Source: Catalinimonas alkaloidigena (GTDB lineage Bacteria > Bacteroidota > Bacteroidia > Cytophagales > Flexibacteraceae). From it: 64,000 nucleotides of DNA. Below are positions 9,128 to 18,930 of this stretch, in pieces. The notes below the pieces were generated by a model. The model made no database searches. It worked only from the letters and a program-made list of their open reading frames with translations, and was not told the origin of the DNA. Every line of letters starts with the position of its first letter. The stretch's first letter is position 1. The stretch lies in NCBI RefSeq assembly GCF_900100765.1, contig NZ_FNFO01000007.1:1-64000 (forward strand), written 5' to 3'. Both the position numbers and the translations under genes were made by a program.

Positions 9128-9159
9128 TTTGCGGACAGTGGGTTTGCGTATTACCTTTG
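9128..9159 (+). promoter_or_regulatory. Bacteroidota-type promoter upstream of gmd
   Basis: TTTG at 9128-9131 and TACCTTTG at 9152-9159 are separated by 20 bases, close to the known -33/-7 spacing of the Bacteroidota primary sigma factor. The gmd ATG follows 25 bases after the -7 box. This is the best-formed promoter I see in the window. Confidence 0.6.
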
Positions 9160-9184
9160 TCAATAGAGCTATCTCTTAATTACT

Positions 9185-10297
9185 ATGAAAAAAGCACTTT
9201 TAACTGGCGTAACAGGTCAAGACGGCGCCTACCTCTCGGAGTTTCTTTTGAAGAAAGGCTACGAAGTACACGGTATCAAGCGCCGCTCGTCCTTGTTCAA
9301 CACCGACCGGATCGACCATCTGTATGAAGATCCGCATGCTGAGAATGTTCATTTTAAGCTGCATTACGGTGACCTGACGGATTCGACCAACCTGATCCGT
9401 ATTATCCAAGAAGTGCAACCTGACGAAATTTACAACCTGGGCGCTATGTCGCACGTCCGCGTAAGTTTCGATACACCCGAATACACCGCAAACGCCGATG
9501 GTATTGGTACACTCCGCATTCTGGAAGCGCTTCGCATCCTGAAGTTGGAGCAAAAGACCAAGATCTATCAGGCCTCTACCTCAGAACTGTACGGACTTGT
9601 ACAGGAAGTACCGCAAAGCGAGACCACGCCTTTCTACCCACGCTCGCCGTACGCCGTCGCGAAGATGTATGCGTACTGGATCACGGTCAACTACCGCGAG
9701 GCGTACAACATGTTTGCCTGCAACGGTATTTTGTTCAACCACGAGTCTCCGTTGCGTGGGGAAACCTTCGTAACCCGGAAAATCACCCGTGGTGCAGCGC
9801 GCATTGCCCTGGGAATGCAAGACAAACTGTTTTTGGGGAACCTCGATGCACGACGCGACTGGGGCCACGCCAAAGACTATGTCGAAGCCATGTACCTGAT
9901 CCTTCAGCAAGATAAGCCCGAAGATTACGTCATCGCTACCGGCATTACTACTCCGGTACGCGAGTTCGTCCGCATGGCGTTCAAGGAACTGGGTATCGAA
10001 CTGGAATTCAGTGGGGAAGGCGTAAACGAAAAAGCTGTGGTAGCGGCCTGTGCTAATCCGGAGTTCCAACTGGAACTTGGCAAAGAAGTGGTCGCAATCG
10101 ACGAGCGCTACTTCCGCCCGACCGAGGTGGATCTGCTCATTGGCGATCCTACTAAATCGAAAGAGAAATTAGGCTGGAAGCCCAAGTACGACCTGGCCGC
10201 GTTGGTCAAAGACATGATGCAGTCAGACGTCAAGCTGTTCCAACGAGATGCTTACCTGCAGAAGGGCGGCCACAAAGTGATGAATTACTACGAATAG
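9185..10297 (+). CDS. gmd: GDP-mannose 4,6-dehydratase
   Basis: A 370-residue dehydratase converting GDP-D-mannose to GDP-4-keto-6-deoxy-D-mannose, the first committed step to GDP-L-fucose. [10 protein letters not shown] (8-17) is the nucleotide-binding loop. [16 protein letters not shown] (32-47) is the Gmd-specific NADP contact. STSELYG (131-137) and SPYAVAK (Tyr156, Lys160) form the active site, and [16 protein letters not shown] (186-200 region) is the usual substrate loop. Full length for the family. The fcl gene follows, but a perfect hairpin terminator overlaps the gmd stop codon. Confidence 0.97.
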   Translation: MKKALLTGVTGQDGAYLSEFLLKKGYEVHGIKRRSSLFNTDRIDHLYEDPHAENVHFKLHYGDLTDSTNLIRIIQEVQPDEIYNLGAMSHVRVSFDTPEYTANADGIGTLRILEALRILKLEQKTKIYQASTSELYGLVQEVPQSETTPFYPRSPYAVAKMYAYWITVNYREAYNMFACNGILFNHESPLRGETFVTRKITRGAARIALGMQDKLFLGNLDARRDWGHAKDYVEAMYLILQQDKPEDYVIATGITTPVREFVRMAFKELGIELEFSGEGVNEKAVVAACANPEFQLELGKEVVAIDERYFRPTEVDLLIGDPTKSKEKLGWKPKYDLAALVKDMMQSDVKLFQRDAYLQKGGHKVMNYYE

Positions 10298-10324
10298 TTG
10301 GGTTTTCCCAACTATTCGTTTTTT
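10291..10324 (+). terminator. Perfect hairpin terminator overlapping the gmd stop
   Basis: Twelve-bp arms (10291-10302 and 10307-10318) flank a TTTT loop and are followed by six T. The gmd stop codon (10295-10297) lies inside the 5' arm. The hairpin sits between two genes of one pathway, so it may tune the gmd:fcl ratio rather than end the operon completely. Confidence 0.85.
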
Positions 10325-10342
10325 CAGTTAACCTTACGTCTC

Positions 10343-11296
10343 ATGGATATGAATCCTTCCTCGCGTATCTATATCGCCGGCCACCGTGGCATGGTGGGCT
10401 CGGCCATCCTCCGCCAGCTTCAGCAAGAAGGCTACACAAACATCATCACGCGTCGCTCCAGTGAGCTGGACTTGCGGAACCAACAGGCCGTGGCCGACTT
10501 TTTTGCGGCCGAAAAGCCGGAGTACGTCTTTCTGGCCGCTGCGAAGGTAGGGGGCATCCACGCCAACAACGTCTACCGGGCCGATTTCCTGTACGAAAAC
10601 CTGATGATCGAGGCAAACGTCATTCATCAGAGTTACGTGCATGAGGTTAAGAAACTGATGTTCCTGGGCTCGTCTTGCATCTATCCGAAAATGGCGCCAC
10701 AGCCCTTAAAGGAAGAGTATCTACTGACCGGGCCGCTGGAGTCGACCAACGAGCCTTATGCCATTGCCAAGATTGCAGGCATCAAGCTGTGTGAATCGTA
10801 CCGGTTGCAATACGGCTGCAATTTCATCTCGGTGATGCCCACCAACCTGTACGGCCCGAACGACAACTACGATCTGAACAACTCGCACGTGTTGCCGGCG
10901 CTGATTCGCAAGTTCCACGAAGCCAAAGAAGAAGGAAAACCCTACGTAGAAGTATGGGGCAGCGGCAGTCCGAAGCGTGAGTTTCTACACGCCGACGATC
11001 TGGCAGAAGCCTGCATTTACCTGATGCACAATTACAACGAATTGGAATTGGTCAACATCGGGACCGGAGAAGACCTCAGCATCAAAGAACTGGCCGAAAC
11101 CATTCGCGATATTGTGGGCTTCGAAGGCGAGCTGCGTTGGGATAGTTCAAAGCCCGACGGTACACCTCGGAAACTCATGGACGTTTCCAAATTGCACAGT
11201 CATGGCTGGAAACATAAAATCGGCCTTCGCGAAGGCATTACCCGCGTTTACCAGGAGGTAAAGGAACGCGGTTTCGAGAAGGCCCCTGTGGCTTAG
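10343..11296 (+). CDS. fcl: GDP-L-fucose synthase
   Basis: A 317-residue bifunctional 3,5-epimerase/4-reductase that completes GDP-L-fucose synthesis from the Gmd product. The ATG at 10343 is chosen over an in-frame TTG at 10298, because that codon lies within the terminator of gmd. Motifs: GHRGMVG (13-19), the SSCIYP active-site loop with Ser110/Ser111 and Cys112, and Tyr139-x3-Lys143 (YAIAK). The [13 protein letters not shown] and [16 protein letters not shown] segments are typical of Fcl. With gmd this shows that fucose is very likely a component of the polymer. Confidence 0.95.
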   Translation: MDMNPSSRIYIAGHRGMVGSAILRQLQQEGYTNIITRRSSELDLRNQQAVADFFAAEKPEYVFLAAAKVGGIHANNVYRADFLYENLMIEANVIHQSYVHEVKKLMFLGSSCIYPKMAPQPLKEEYLLTGPLESTNEPYAIAKIAGIKLCESYRLQYGCNFISVMPTNLYGPNDNYDLNNSHVLPALIRKFHEAKEEGKPYVEVWGSGSPKREFLHADDLAEACIYLMHNYNELELVNIGTGEDLSIKELAETIRDIVGFEGELRWDSSKPDGTPRKLMDVSKLHSHGWKHKIGLREGITRVYQEVKERGFEKAPVA

Positions 11297-11549
11297 CGAG
11301 GCCGGTTCTACATCATCAGCTCTCGCTCGAGCGCTAGAACTAGTCAAAAGGGCTGAAAGAGAGCCCTAATTAGGCTGCAAGAAAAATTAACGTTTGTTCT
11401 TCTAAAGGGATTGGTCGAAGTTGCAGAAGTTGTGCTTCGAACCAATCCCTTTCTATTGTCAAAGAGGAAAGATCGCAAGTAATGCACCGTAGTCGGACAA
11501 AATCACCCGTCAAGCAAGAAGAACCGGCAGCTTGGCTAATGCATTAAGG
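11297..11549 (+). terminator. Intergenic region with two hairpins after fcl
   Basis: Two stem-loops lie here. The smaller is agggct/agccct at 11349-11354 and 11362-11367. The larger has a 17-bp arm at 11404-11420 pairing with 11435-11452 (one bulged T) around a 14-base loop. The second ends in a TTTCTATT stretch and is a plausible terminator for the nucleotide-sugar genes. No promoter box for the next gene was recognised. Confidence 0.55.
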
Positions 11550-12677
11550 ATGAACTTATTAGTAATAAGCCCTACAGCGGATTTAGGGGGCGGGGCCGAG
11601 AAGGCTATCGTAGAAAGTATCGTAGGATTAGCGCAGTCCGGGCATGAGGTCTCCTTAATTCTGCCAGCCCCGGGCCCCCTTGTAGAGTTGTTAAGAGATC
11701 ACGTAAAGGAGTTTTTCTTTCTCCACTTCGACTGGTGGATCACTCCGAAAGGAGCCCTCACCTCATGGCAAAAAGCGAAGTTTGCGTACGGGTTCTACAC
11801 CGCAGCCAAGAAAATAGAAGCGGTCATCGCTAAGGTACAACCCGACTGGGCCCTGACCAGTACTATCGCGACACCGGTGCTTGCTATGGCCGCAAAAGCG
11901 CAGTCGGTTCCTCACCTTTGGTACATTCATGAGTTTGGTGAAGCCGATCACCAGCTTCCTTTTATCTATGGGAAAAGCCTGAGTTACCGGTTTATCAACA
12001 CCAGTTCGCAGCGGATCATCGTCAACTCGCAAGCCATGCATGCGTTTGTCAGCCAGTACATCCCTCCTCAAAAACTGCGCTTGGTGTATTACTCCGTAGC
12101 AATCCCGGAAAAACCTAATCAACCGGAACAGAATCCGTTCAAGACACCCCTGCAATTGCTGATGATGGGGCGTGTCAGTGCAGGAAAACGCCAGGAAGAT
12201 GCGGTGGCAGCAGTACATTTGTTGAAGAATAAAAGCATCCCAGTAAAACTCACCATTGTCGGAGGGCGTAAAGACGGCTATGCCGCTTATATCACGAAGA
12301 AGGTAGAAGAACTTTCGTTAACGGACGCGGTAGAAATGGTCAGCTTTACCGCTCACCCTTTTCGGTATTATCAAGAGGCTGACGTAGTACTAATGTGTTC
12401 GGTGTCAGAAGCGTTTGGCCGTGTTACGGTCGAAGCGATGAAAATGGGGAAACCCGTGGTCGCTTCCGATACAGGCGCCAATCCGGAATTAATCGGTAGC
12501 AACGAGCGTGGCCTTTTGTACCGAGCGGGCGATGTACAGCATCTGGCAGATCAGATAGAAGCCCTATACAGAGATCCTAAATGGGCTACACACCTAGCAA
12601 AAGAAGCATGGTCGTGGTCGTGGCATAACTGCAATGAAGAGAAGCATTTGCAAGACCTTCTGCAAGTCTTAGTATGA
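11550..12677 (+). CDS. Glycosyltransferase family 4
   Basis: A 375-residue GT-B enzyme. The start at ATG 11550 is preferred over an upstream TTG because it places the N-terminal strand MNLLVISPTADLGGGAEKA correctly. LMMGRVSAGKRQEDAV opens the C-terminal domain. SEAFGRVTVEAMKMGKPVVAS carries the two glutamates of the GT4 EX7E donor-binding motif. It is expected to be a cytoplasmic retaining transferase acting on the lipid-linked repeat unit. Sugar donor and acceptor cannot be told. Its stop overlaps the next gene by four bases, starting a coupled run of transferases. Confidence 0.88.
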   Translation: MNLLVISPTADLGGGAEKAIVESIVGLAQSGHEVSLILPAPGPLVELLRDHVKEFFFLHFDWWITPKGALTSWQKAKFAYGFYTAAKKIEAVIAKVQPDWALTSTIATPVLAMAAKAQSVPHLWYIHEFGEADHQLPFIYGKSLSYRFINTSSQRIIVNSQAMHAFVSQYIPPQKLRLVYYSVAIPEKPNQPEQNPFKTPLQLLMMGRVSAGKRQEDAVAAVHLLKNKSIPVKLTIVGGRKDGYAAYITKKVEELSLTDAVEMVSFTAHPFRYYQEADVVLMCSVSEAFGRVTVEAMKMGKPVVASDTGANPELIGSNERGLLYRAGDVQHLADQIEALYRDPKWATHLAKEAWSWSWHNCNEEKHLQDLLQVLV

Positions 12678-13591
12678 TTGACGTCTCTATCATCATTGTA
12701 AACTACAATACGGCCGCATTCACCCGAACGTGTATTCAGTCCGTATTTGAGAAAACCAAACAAGTCTCTTTTGAAGTAATTCTGGTCGATAACGCCTCGA
12801 CCGAGTGCGATCCCGACACCTTCGAAGCCGAATTTCCTGCCATTAAACTCATCAAAAGCGAAAGAAACGTAGGATTTGCGAAGGGGAATAACCTGGGTCT
12901 ACAGCAAGCGAAGGGGAAATACATTTTGCTGCTCAATAGCGATACGGCGTTGATCAACGATGCAGTTTCTCTAGCCGTCCATAAGATGGAGCAAGACCGG
13001 ACCATCGGTGCCTTGTCGGCTCAGCTGTTACATGCGGATGGACGTATACAACCTGTCAGCGGGCGTTTCTTCAGTATTTCTATGGAAGTACGCGAATTGC
13101 TTCGGCTCAATAAACGTCTTACGCCACCTGAAAGGGCTGATCAATTTCTAGGACCAGAATTTGATCACCGTACAGAAAAAGAAGTCGATTGGATCTGGGG
13201 CGCTTTTTTCATGATTCCGCGTGAGGTGGTGGAGCAATTTCCTGAACGTAAATTGCACGATGACTTTTTTATGTACATCGAAGATGTGCAGTGGTGTTAT
13301 GCGATTCAAAAACTAGGGTATAAGGTCATGTATTTCCCCGAGGCAAAGGCCTACCACTACATTTCAGCCAGTTCGCCCTCGTTAAGAAACGAAAAGGAGA
13401 AGTATTACCAAAAGACGTTGCCGAACGCTTTCAAATTGATGCAGTTGGTCAAAGGGAAACACTACCCTTACATTTATTACGCGATCAAAGCAGTGCATTT
13501 GTTAACGCTAAGACGGGCTTCAGACCGGCATGATGCTTGGCGGCATGTACAGTTCCTGACTCGCCAACTTCTGACTTCTACAACGCGATGA
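12674..13591 (+). CDS. Glycosyltransferase family 2 (WbbL/rhamnosyltransferase-like)
   Basis: A 305-residue GT-A enzyme. SIIIVNYNTAAFTRTCIQSV at the N-terminus, VDNAST (36-41), and GKYILLLNSDTALI with the DxD-type NSD metal site define the GT2 fold. WIWGAFFMIPREVV and the later MYIEDVQWCY segment are typical of the WbbL-like branch, which often transfers rhamnose or other deoxyhexoses. With GDP-fucose made next door, a deoxysugar donor is plausible but unproven. Overlaps both neighbours by four bases (ATGA). Confidence 0.88.
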   Translation: MIDVSIIIVNYNTAAFTRTCIQSVFEKTKQVSFEVILVDNASTECDPDTFEAEFPAIKLIKSERNVGFAKGNNLGLQQAKGKYILLLNSDTALINDAVSLAVHKMEQDRTIGALSAQLLHADGRIQPVSGRFFSISMEVRELLRLNKRLTPPERADQFLGPEFDHRTEKEVDWIWGAFFMIPREVVEQFPERKLHDDFFMYIEDVQWCYAIQKLGYKVMYFPEAKAYHYISASSPSLRNEKEKYYQKTLPNAFKLMQLVKGKHYPYIYYAIKAVHLLTLRRASDRHDAWRHVQFLTRQLLTSTTR

Positions 13592-14571
13592 TAAGTAGCA
13601 AGGCTTCTATTTCGGTCATCATTCCTGTGAAGAACCGGGCACATTTGCTTCCGGCTACGCTTGATAATATACTGTCACAAACCCTGCTTCCGCTGGAAAT
13701 TCTGGTGATTGATGATGGTTCAGAGGACGATATTGAACGCGTCAAACAAGCTTACAAAGGGCGTGTGTCGTTTCACATAAATCGGGGAACAGGGCCGGGA
13801 GCGGGGCGGAACACGGGTTTACAAATGGCGAAAGGCAAGTACATCCAGTTCTTTGACTCGGACGACTTGATGACCCGTAATAAACTGGCACTGCAGAGCG
13901 CTGCGCTAGAGGCATCGGGCCGAAATATGGTGTATGGACCGTATGTTATGGCCGAAGAGGTTGAGACTGATCAGTGGAAACAGCGTGATGTAGTGATGCA
14001 ATTTGACCCATTGCCGGCGCATGTTTCCTTAGATCAATGGGTTTTGCGAGGCTGGTGTTCCATCACGCAAGCGTGCTTGTTTCGGCGTGAGATGCTACAA
14101 GCCGTAGGTCCCTGGCGTGAAGATTTGATGCCTCACGAAGACAAAGAATATATGTACAGAATTGGCTTGGCTGAGCCATGGCCATTGCACGTGCGTGGCG
14201 GGTTTGTACTTTATCGGCAGCACGGTAGCCAAATTACCGACAAAAGCACTTCTCTACGCGCAAGAGCCCTTGACGGTCTTAAAGCACACACCAGTATTGC
14301 CGGCCAAATTGAGAAAAGCCCGGATGTGCGTACGGAACTTATTTGGAGAGGGCGGCTACAGCATCAGTACCGCTATATAAAGCCTACTGACGAAGAACTT
14401 AATCAGTTTGGAATCGCACCGCAACGCGATCCTGATCCAGTAAGTAGCTTATTTTTCCGCTTGAATAATCGTTTTGAGCGATTTCGGACGGGATCAAATT
14501 GGGAAACCATGCATGGGATTAATAAGTCCCCTACTTTGTTTGAGCACATCGTAAAACAAGTGTATGCATAG
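13588..14571 (+). CDS. Glycosyltransferase family 2
   Basis: A 327-residue GT-A enzyme. The ATG at 13588 overlaps the previous stop (ATGA) and immediately precedes the first beta strand SISVIIPVKNRAHLLPATL. DDGSEDD is the nucleotide-binding loop, IQFFDSDDLM the DxD metal site, and LMPHEDKEYMYRIGL carries the acidic residues near the acceptor site. Specificity is unknown. It precedes the first sulfotransferase by eight bases, so its product may be the sulfated residue. Confidence 0.88.
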   Translation: MISSKASISVIIPVKNRAHLLPATLDNILSQTLLPLEILVIDDGSEDDIERVKQAYKGRVSFHINRGTGPGAGRNTGLQMAKGKYIQFFDSDDLMTRNKLALQSAALEASGRNMVYGPYVMAEEVETDQWKQRDVVMQFDPLPAHVSLDQWVLRGWCSITQACLFRREMLQAVGPWREDLMPHEDKEYMYRIGLAEPWPLHVRGGFVLYRQHGSQITDKSTSLRARALDGLKAHTSIAGQIEKSPDVRTELIWRGRLQHQYRYIKPTDEELNQFGIAPQRDPDPVSSLFFRLNNRFERFRTGSNWETMHGINKSPTLFEHIVKQVYA

Positions 14572-14579
14572 GGCGCTAA

Positions 14580-15374
14580 ATGCATACTTTCAGAATGAAG
14601 AGTGTTATTATTTTAGGATCGGGACGAAGTGGCACCAGTACAGTAGCGGGTCTTTTTTCAAGGGCCGGTTACTTCCAGGGGGATAACTATATGGAGGCAA
14701 GGACTGCCAATCCCAAGGGATTTTTTGAAGATCTGGAAGTCAACCAGATCAACGAAGATATACTCGCCAGTGCTTACCCCCGAATACCAGAACGAATAAG
14801 AAGAATACTGCTGCCCGCTTATCCGTTTCCAGGGGCTCGTTGGTTATCGCGCGTGAGAAAACCTGACCAACTCTCGTGCGAGCCAGCGTTGGCAAACCGT
14901 ATAAAATCAGTCCTTCAGCAAACGCCTTTTTGTCTGAAGGATCCTCGCTTTAGCTATACGTTGCCGTTCTGGCTTGAGCACATAACCGAACCGACTGTGC
15001 TGTTATGTGTTTACCGGCATCCGCAGCAGACCATCGAAAGCATAATGAGAGAATGTCGCGAATTTGGTCCTCTGCATACGCTAAAAATGAATGCCAAGAT
15101 TGCGGAAGAAATCTGGTATTTGATGTACAAGAGTATTCTAAGTATGCATGCTCAAGTTGGTAAAGAATTTAAGTTCTTGTTTATTCATTTTGAACAGTTA
15201 TTTGATCAGACAAATGTCAAAAAGATACAAGAAGCTGTAGGGGTTCCCTCTTTGCACAACATAGCGGAAAAGGCAATAGTGAGGAGTAAAGATCCTTTGA
15301 AAAATACGATAGGCGCAACGACAGCAAAAGTCTATGCTAGCTTAAACGAACTTTCTGGTTTTACAGAAATATGA
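14580..15374 (+). CDS. PAPS-dependent sulfotransferase (1 of 8)
   Basis: A 264-residue P-loop-like sulfotransferase. The 5'-phosphosulfate-binding loop is GSGRSGTST (13-21, after the strand SVIIL). LLCVYRHPQQTIESIM near residue 145 is the 3'-phosphate-binding helix, with Arg and Ser/Thr contacts. These two motifs bind PAPS and define the superfamily. The region GFFEDLEVNQINEDIL resembles bacterial enzymes that sulfate glycans. It sits in a tight run between a GT2 and a GT4 gene, pointing to a sugar in the growing repeat unit as acceptor. A second ATG at 14595 is an alternative start. Confidence 0.82.
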   Translation: MHTFRMKSVIILGSGRSGTSTVAGLFSRAGYFQGDNYMEARTANPKGFFEDLEVNQINEDILASAYPRIPERIRRILLPAYPFPGARWLSRVRKPDQLSCEPALANRIKSVLQQTPFCLKDPRFSYTLPFWLEHITEPTVLLCVYRHPQQTIESIMRECREFGPLHTLKMNAKIAEEIWYLMYKSILSMHAQVGKEFKFLFIHFEQLFDQTNVKKIQEAVGVPSLHNIAEKAIVRSKDPLKNTIGATTAKVYASLNELSGFTEI

Positions 15375-15380
15375 GTGTTG

Positions 15381-16568
15381 ATGAAAAACATAAAAATTCT
15401 TTTTGTCGGAAATGATGCGGGCCGGACCGGAGCTCCTATCATACTGCTGAATTTTTTGAAGTGGCTTTCTGAAAAAAACGGCTTTTCTCTTCAGCTGCTC
15501 TTATGGAATGATGGGGACCTGTTAGAAGAGTACAGGGCCGTTTGCCCTACCAGAGTATGGAATTTCAAGGTGCAGGAGTATGACAACTTTGCCAAGCGGG
15601 CTTCCTTGAAATCGGTAGGCTACGTGTACGATACCGCTATTAATAAGCCTAGAATAAAGGCTTGGTTGAAGCGGGAAAAAATGGATCTGATCTATGTGAA
15701 CACAGGGGCTACAGGACCGCTTATTCCACTGGTCAAGCGCTATCAACCTCAGGCTGCTGTCATCTGCCATGTGCATGAGCTTGAATTTATTCTACGGTTT
15801 CACTGCGGACACTATTTTGAGGCAGCCAAACCTTACGTTGATCATTTCATTGCAGCTTCGACGGCAACGGCAGAGAACTTACTAGTAAACCACAATGTGG
15901 CGCAGGAGCGCTTATCGGTTGTATATGAATTTGTGAAGCCTATCCACTTGGAAGCAACGGATATTGCGCGTCACCGTAACGAGATCCGTAAGAAGCTGGG
16001 TATTCCCTCTGATGCTTTTGTAGTAGGATGTTCAGGCGTTGGAGGGTGGCGCAAGGGAACGGATTTATTTTTGCCCATTGCGAAGCAAACGCTAATCCAG
16101 GCAGGTACTTCAGACATCTACTTTGTTTGGATTGGCTTTGATAAAGCAAGTGCCGACATGGCAACCATAAAGTTTGATGCAGAGAAACTACAGATAGAGA
16201 AGCACATAAGGTTACTTGAAAAGGTGTCCAATCCTATCGATTACTACTGTGCTTTTGACTTGTTCATGCTTACTTCACGCGAAGATCCTTTCCCGCTTGT
16301 TTGCCTTGAAGCGGCCGCCTTATCGGTGCCCTTCATCTGTTTCGAAAAATCGGGAGGAATGCCAGAATTTGCAGAGCAAGGGGCTGGTTTCTTAGTGCCT
16401 TACTTATCGATCAATGACATGGCTGCCAAGATTTATAGCTTAAAAGCGACCCCGGATATGCTCCACGAAGCCGGAAGAACAGCAAAGGCTATGGTAGCGG
16501 AAAAATATGCCGGTGAAAAAATTGGAGAACAGCTACTGGACACGATAAAGCAATTCGTCGAGCCGTAG
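15381..16568 (+). CDS. Glycosyltransferase family 4
   Basis: A 395-residue GT-B enzyme. The open frame begins at GTG 15375, but ATG 15381 gives MKNIKILFVGNDAGRTGAP, a normal N-terminal strand plus glycine loop. VVGCSGVGGWRKGTDLFLP begins the C-terminal Rossmann half, and SREDPFPLVCLEAAALSVPF is the EX7E region (one Glu at each end). The glycine-rich loop GRTGAPIILLNFL is shared with transferases of large polysaccharide clusters. Donor unknown. Six bases after the sulfotransferase stop, so same transcript. Confidence 0.87.
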   Translation: MKNIKILFVGNDAGRTGAPIILLNFLKWLSEKNGFSLQLLLWNDGDLLEEYRAVCPTRVWNFKVQEYDNFAKRASLKSVGYVYDTAINKPRIKAWLKREKMDLIYVNTGATGPLIPLVKRYQPQAAVICHVHELEFILRFHCGHYFEAAKPYVDHFIAASTATAENLLVNHNVAQERLSVVYEFVKPIHLEATDIARHRNEIRKKLGIPSDAFVVGCSGVGGWRKGTDLFLPIAKQTLIQAGTSDIYFVWIGFDKASADMATIKFDAEKLQIEKHIRLLEKVSNPIDYYCAFDLFMLTSREDPFPLVCLEAAALSVPFICFEKSGGMPEFAEQGAGFLVPYLSINDMAAKIYSLKATPDMLHEAGRTAKAMVAEKYAGEKIGEQLLDTIKQFVEP

Positions 16569-16670
16569 CGGACTATGCAATTGTTTCCTGAAATCAGGGT
16601 AATGTATCCTGACCATGACTGGGGAAGTGAGTACGTTCCGGAACAAACACAGAGATAACCAGTACCTCAT

Positions 16671-17588
16671 ATGCCTGTTGCTATGCCCACACTTGGATTT
16701 TACATCCTCTCTTACCAACCACCGGACCCCGTTTTCTTAAAACTTCTGGCACGGTTGCGTGAGATTCCGGGGGCTGTCATTGCGGTGCATCACGATTATG
16801 AGCAAAGCGATTTTCCAACGGAGGTAATTGAGCAATATCAACTACAGATGGTACCCCAAAGCCGACGAACCTATTGGAGTCATCTGAATAACGTCCTGGC
16901 GACTTTTGACGTCTTAAAGGTGTTGTACGAACACCCTAACCACGTAGATTGGTTTGTGGCATTAACGCCAGGATGCTATCCAATAAAAAAAGCGGAGGAA
17001 ATCGTTCAGTTTTTTGCCGAGGCCAAAGAAGATTACTACCTCGATATACGCGAAGTAACTTATAAGCAACCCAAAATTGAATTAGATAAGTGGATTGCAG
17101 ATGGGCTTTACAAAGAAGAGATGTTGAAAATACCTTTCCTTTCAAAGAAAGGACATTTCTACTGGCGCAGTATCTACAAAGAGCGCGCTCAAGAGCAACT
17201 TCCGTTTAACGATAAGTTTAAGCTTTACCACGGGTCAAATTGGATGATGATGAACCGAAAGGTAGTGGAAAAACTATGGGAGGATTCTCCTTACCACCAT
17301 GCGTTAGTAAACTTTTATCAAAAGCACATTCATGGGGAAGACCAGCACCCATGTCCACAAGAAGTGATCATTCCGAGCCTGATCGGCAATCTAAAAGAAG
17401 TAAACGGCATTGTCACAGAAAATTATCGCTACATCGACTGGAAAGAGGCAAGCGACTGGCATCCGAATACATTAACCATACGGCACTGGGAGGCCTTGAA
17501 GACATCAGACGCTTTATGGGCAAGAAAATTTAACTTTCCGGAGAGCACCGAGTTGCTGGAAAAAATAGACGACGAACTTTTATCATGA
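16671..17588 (+). CDS. GT14-like (core-2/I-branching) glycosyltransferase
   Basis: A 305-residue protein resembling bacterial members of the core-2/I-branching beta-1,6-N-acetylglucosaminyltransferase family. Characteristic stretches are GFYILSYQPPDPVFLKLL at the N-terminus, DWFVALTPGCYPIKK near residue 100 (the family's 'SG.D.PL' position), and LYHGSNWMMMNRKVVEKLW near residue 190, followed by an acidic HIHGEDQHPCPQEV. The reaction would add a branch sugar. Bacterial homologues are poorly characterised and the donor may not be UDP-GlcNAc. The stop overlaps the next gene by four bases. Confidence 0.75.
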   Translation: MPVAMPTLGFYILSYQPPDPVFLKLLARLREIPGAVIAVHHDYEQSDFPTEVIEQYQLQMVPQSRRTYWSHLNNVLATFDVLKVLYEHPNHVDWFVALTPGCYPIKKAEEIVQFFAEAKEDYYLDIREVTYKQPKIELDKWIADGLYKEEMLKIPFLSKKGHFYWRSIYKERAQEQLPFNDKFKLYHGSNWMMMNRKVVEKLWEDSPYHHALVNFYQKHIHGEDQHPCPQEVIIPSLIGNLKEVNGIVTENYRYIDWKEASDWHPNTLTIRHWEALKTSDALWARKFNFPESTELLEKIDDELLS

Positions 17589-18859
17589 AAAATATTGCTG
17601 TTATCGGAGGCGGCATTTCTGGCATTTCGGTTGCGCGCATGCTACAAAGCAAGCATACTGTAACAGTATTTGAGCGGGAATCTAGCATCGGAGGCCTGAT
17701 CAAATGCGAACGTGTTGATGGTAATCTATACCATAAAGTAGGCGGACATGTGTTCAACTCTAAAAATCCTGACGTTACGCGGTGGTTTTGGCAACACTTC
17801 GATCAGGAAACTGAATTTGTAAAAGCACGCCGAAAAGCTGGAATCCTGTTTGGAGACTTTACGGTCGATTATCCGATCGAAAACCATTTGTACCAATTAC
17901 CTGAAGAGTGGGGAAGGCAGGTTTTGCAAGAGTTGGTAACCATTAACAGACAGGAAAAGAAAGCGCCCTTCGAATATGCTCATTTTGAAGAATTTCTGCG
18001 GGCAAACTTTGGGCAAACATTGTATCGCCTGTACTTTGAGCCTTATAACAAGAAGATATGGAGGTTTGACTTGAATAAAGTAGCCATGGACTGGCTTGAA
18101 GGCAAGCTGCCCATGCCTGAGCTGAACGAAATTCTGATGGCAAACATCTTCCGAGCGGAAGAAAGCGAGATGGTCCATTCGACATTCTTCTATGCTAAAA
18201 ATGGGGGATCGCAATTCATCATCGATCGTCTAGCGCAAGGATTACAGATTGAAACGAACTTCAACGTCACCCAAATTCGCAAAGAACAGGCGAAGTTTGT
18301 CATTAATGAGTATGCTGCTCTGTTCGATTGTGTCATTTTCTGCGGAGATGTGCGCCAACTTAGCACTATGTATGTGTCTTCTGTTCCTGGCTTAGAAGAA
18401 GCGTTTGCGTCCGTGGCGCCCCTCCGTTCCAATGGAACATCGAATGTGTTTTGCGAGTGCGATCCGTCACCTTGGTCGTGGCTTTACCTACCAGATCCTA
18501 CTCTAAAAGCGCATAGAATCATTTATACTGGCAATTTAAGTGAGACAAACAATGCTGGTACGGAAAGACTAACCTGTGTGGTTGAGTTCTCGGGAAAACA
18601 CAGCAACGAGGAAATGCAGCGTGAGCTCAAACGGTTACCAGGCAACTTACACCCCTTGGCCTACAACTATGAACCTAACTCGTATGTCATTCAAGAGAAA
18701 GGAACGCGTCAGGCAATCGAATCGGTGAAATCGACGTGCGAAGCGGCAGGTTTATTTTTGTTAGGGCGCTTTGCCGAATGGGAATACTATAACATGGACA
18801 AGGCCATGGAGGCAGCCATGGATCTCGCAGAGGCACATTTTGGCGTGAACCATATATGA
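17585..18859 (+). CDS. UDP-galactopyranose mutase-like flavoprotein
   Basis: A 424-residue FAD protein of the GLF/protoporphyrinogen-oxidase-like amine oxidase group. GGGISG (8-13) with Glu30 at the end of strand 2 binds FAD. GGHVFNSKNP (53-62) corresponds to the conserved His loop of UDP-galactopyranose mutase, and YFEPYNKKIWRFDLNKVAMDWL to the mutase 'FEPYT.KQW' region. AKNGGSQFIIDRLA follows. True mutases make UDP-galactofuranose. Similarity here is partial, so it could act on another NDP-sugar or be a related oxidoreductase. It is coupled to the GT14-like gene and followed by a sulfotransferase. Confidence 0.7.
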   Translation: MKNIAVIGGGISGISVARMLQSKHTVTVFERESSIGGLIKCERVDGNLYHKVGGHVFNSKNPDVTRWFWQHFDQETEFVKARRKAGILFGDFTVDYPIENHLYQLPEEWGRQVLQELVTINRQEKKAPFEYAHFEEFLRANFGQTLYRLYFEPYNKKIWRFDLNKVAMDWLEGKLPMPELNEILMANIFRAEESEMVHSTFFYAKNGGSQFIIDRLAQGLQIETNFNVTQIRKEQAKFVINEYAALFDCVIFCGDVRQLSTMYVSSVPGLEEAFASVAPLRSNGTSNVFCECDPSPWSWLYLPDPTLKAHRIIYTGNLSETNNAGTERLTCVVEFSGKHSNEEMQRELKRLPGNLHPLAYNYEPNSYVIQEKGTRQAIESVKSTCEAAGLFLLGRFAEWEYYNMDKAMEAAMDLAEAHFGVNHI

Positions 18860-18930
18860 GTACGCTTCTTGATTGATTTTGCTAAGAGAAGAGCCATTGT
18901 ACATCGCTAACAGACTACTTGAGATGAAGT

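Noticed and set aside
11325-11346. ctagaactagt resembling a cloning-vector polylinker
   Set aside because: Only an 11-base match with near-palindromic character; neighbouring polylinker sites are missing and the flanks are normal intergenic sequence.
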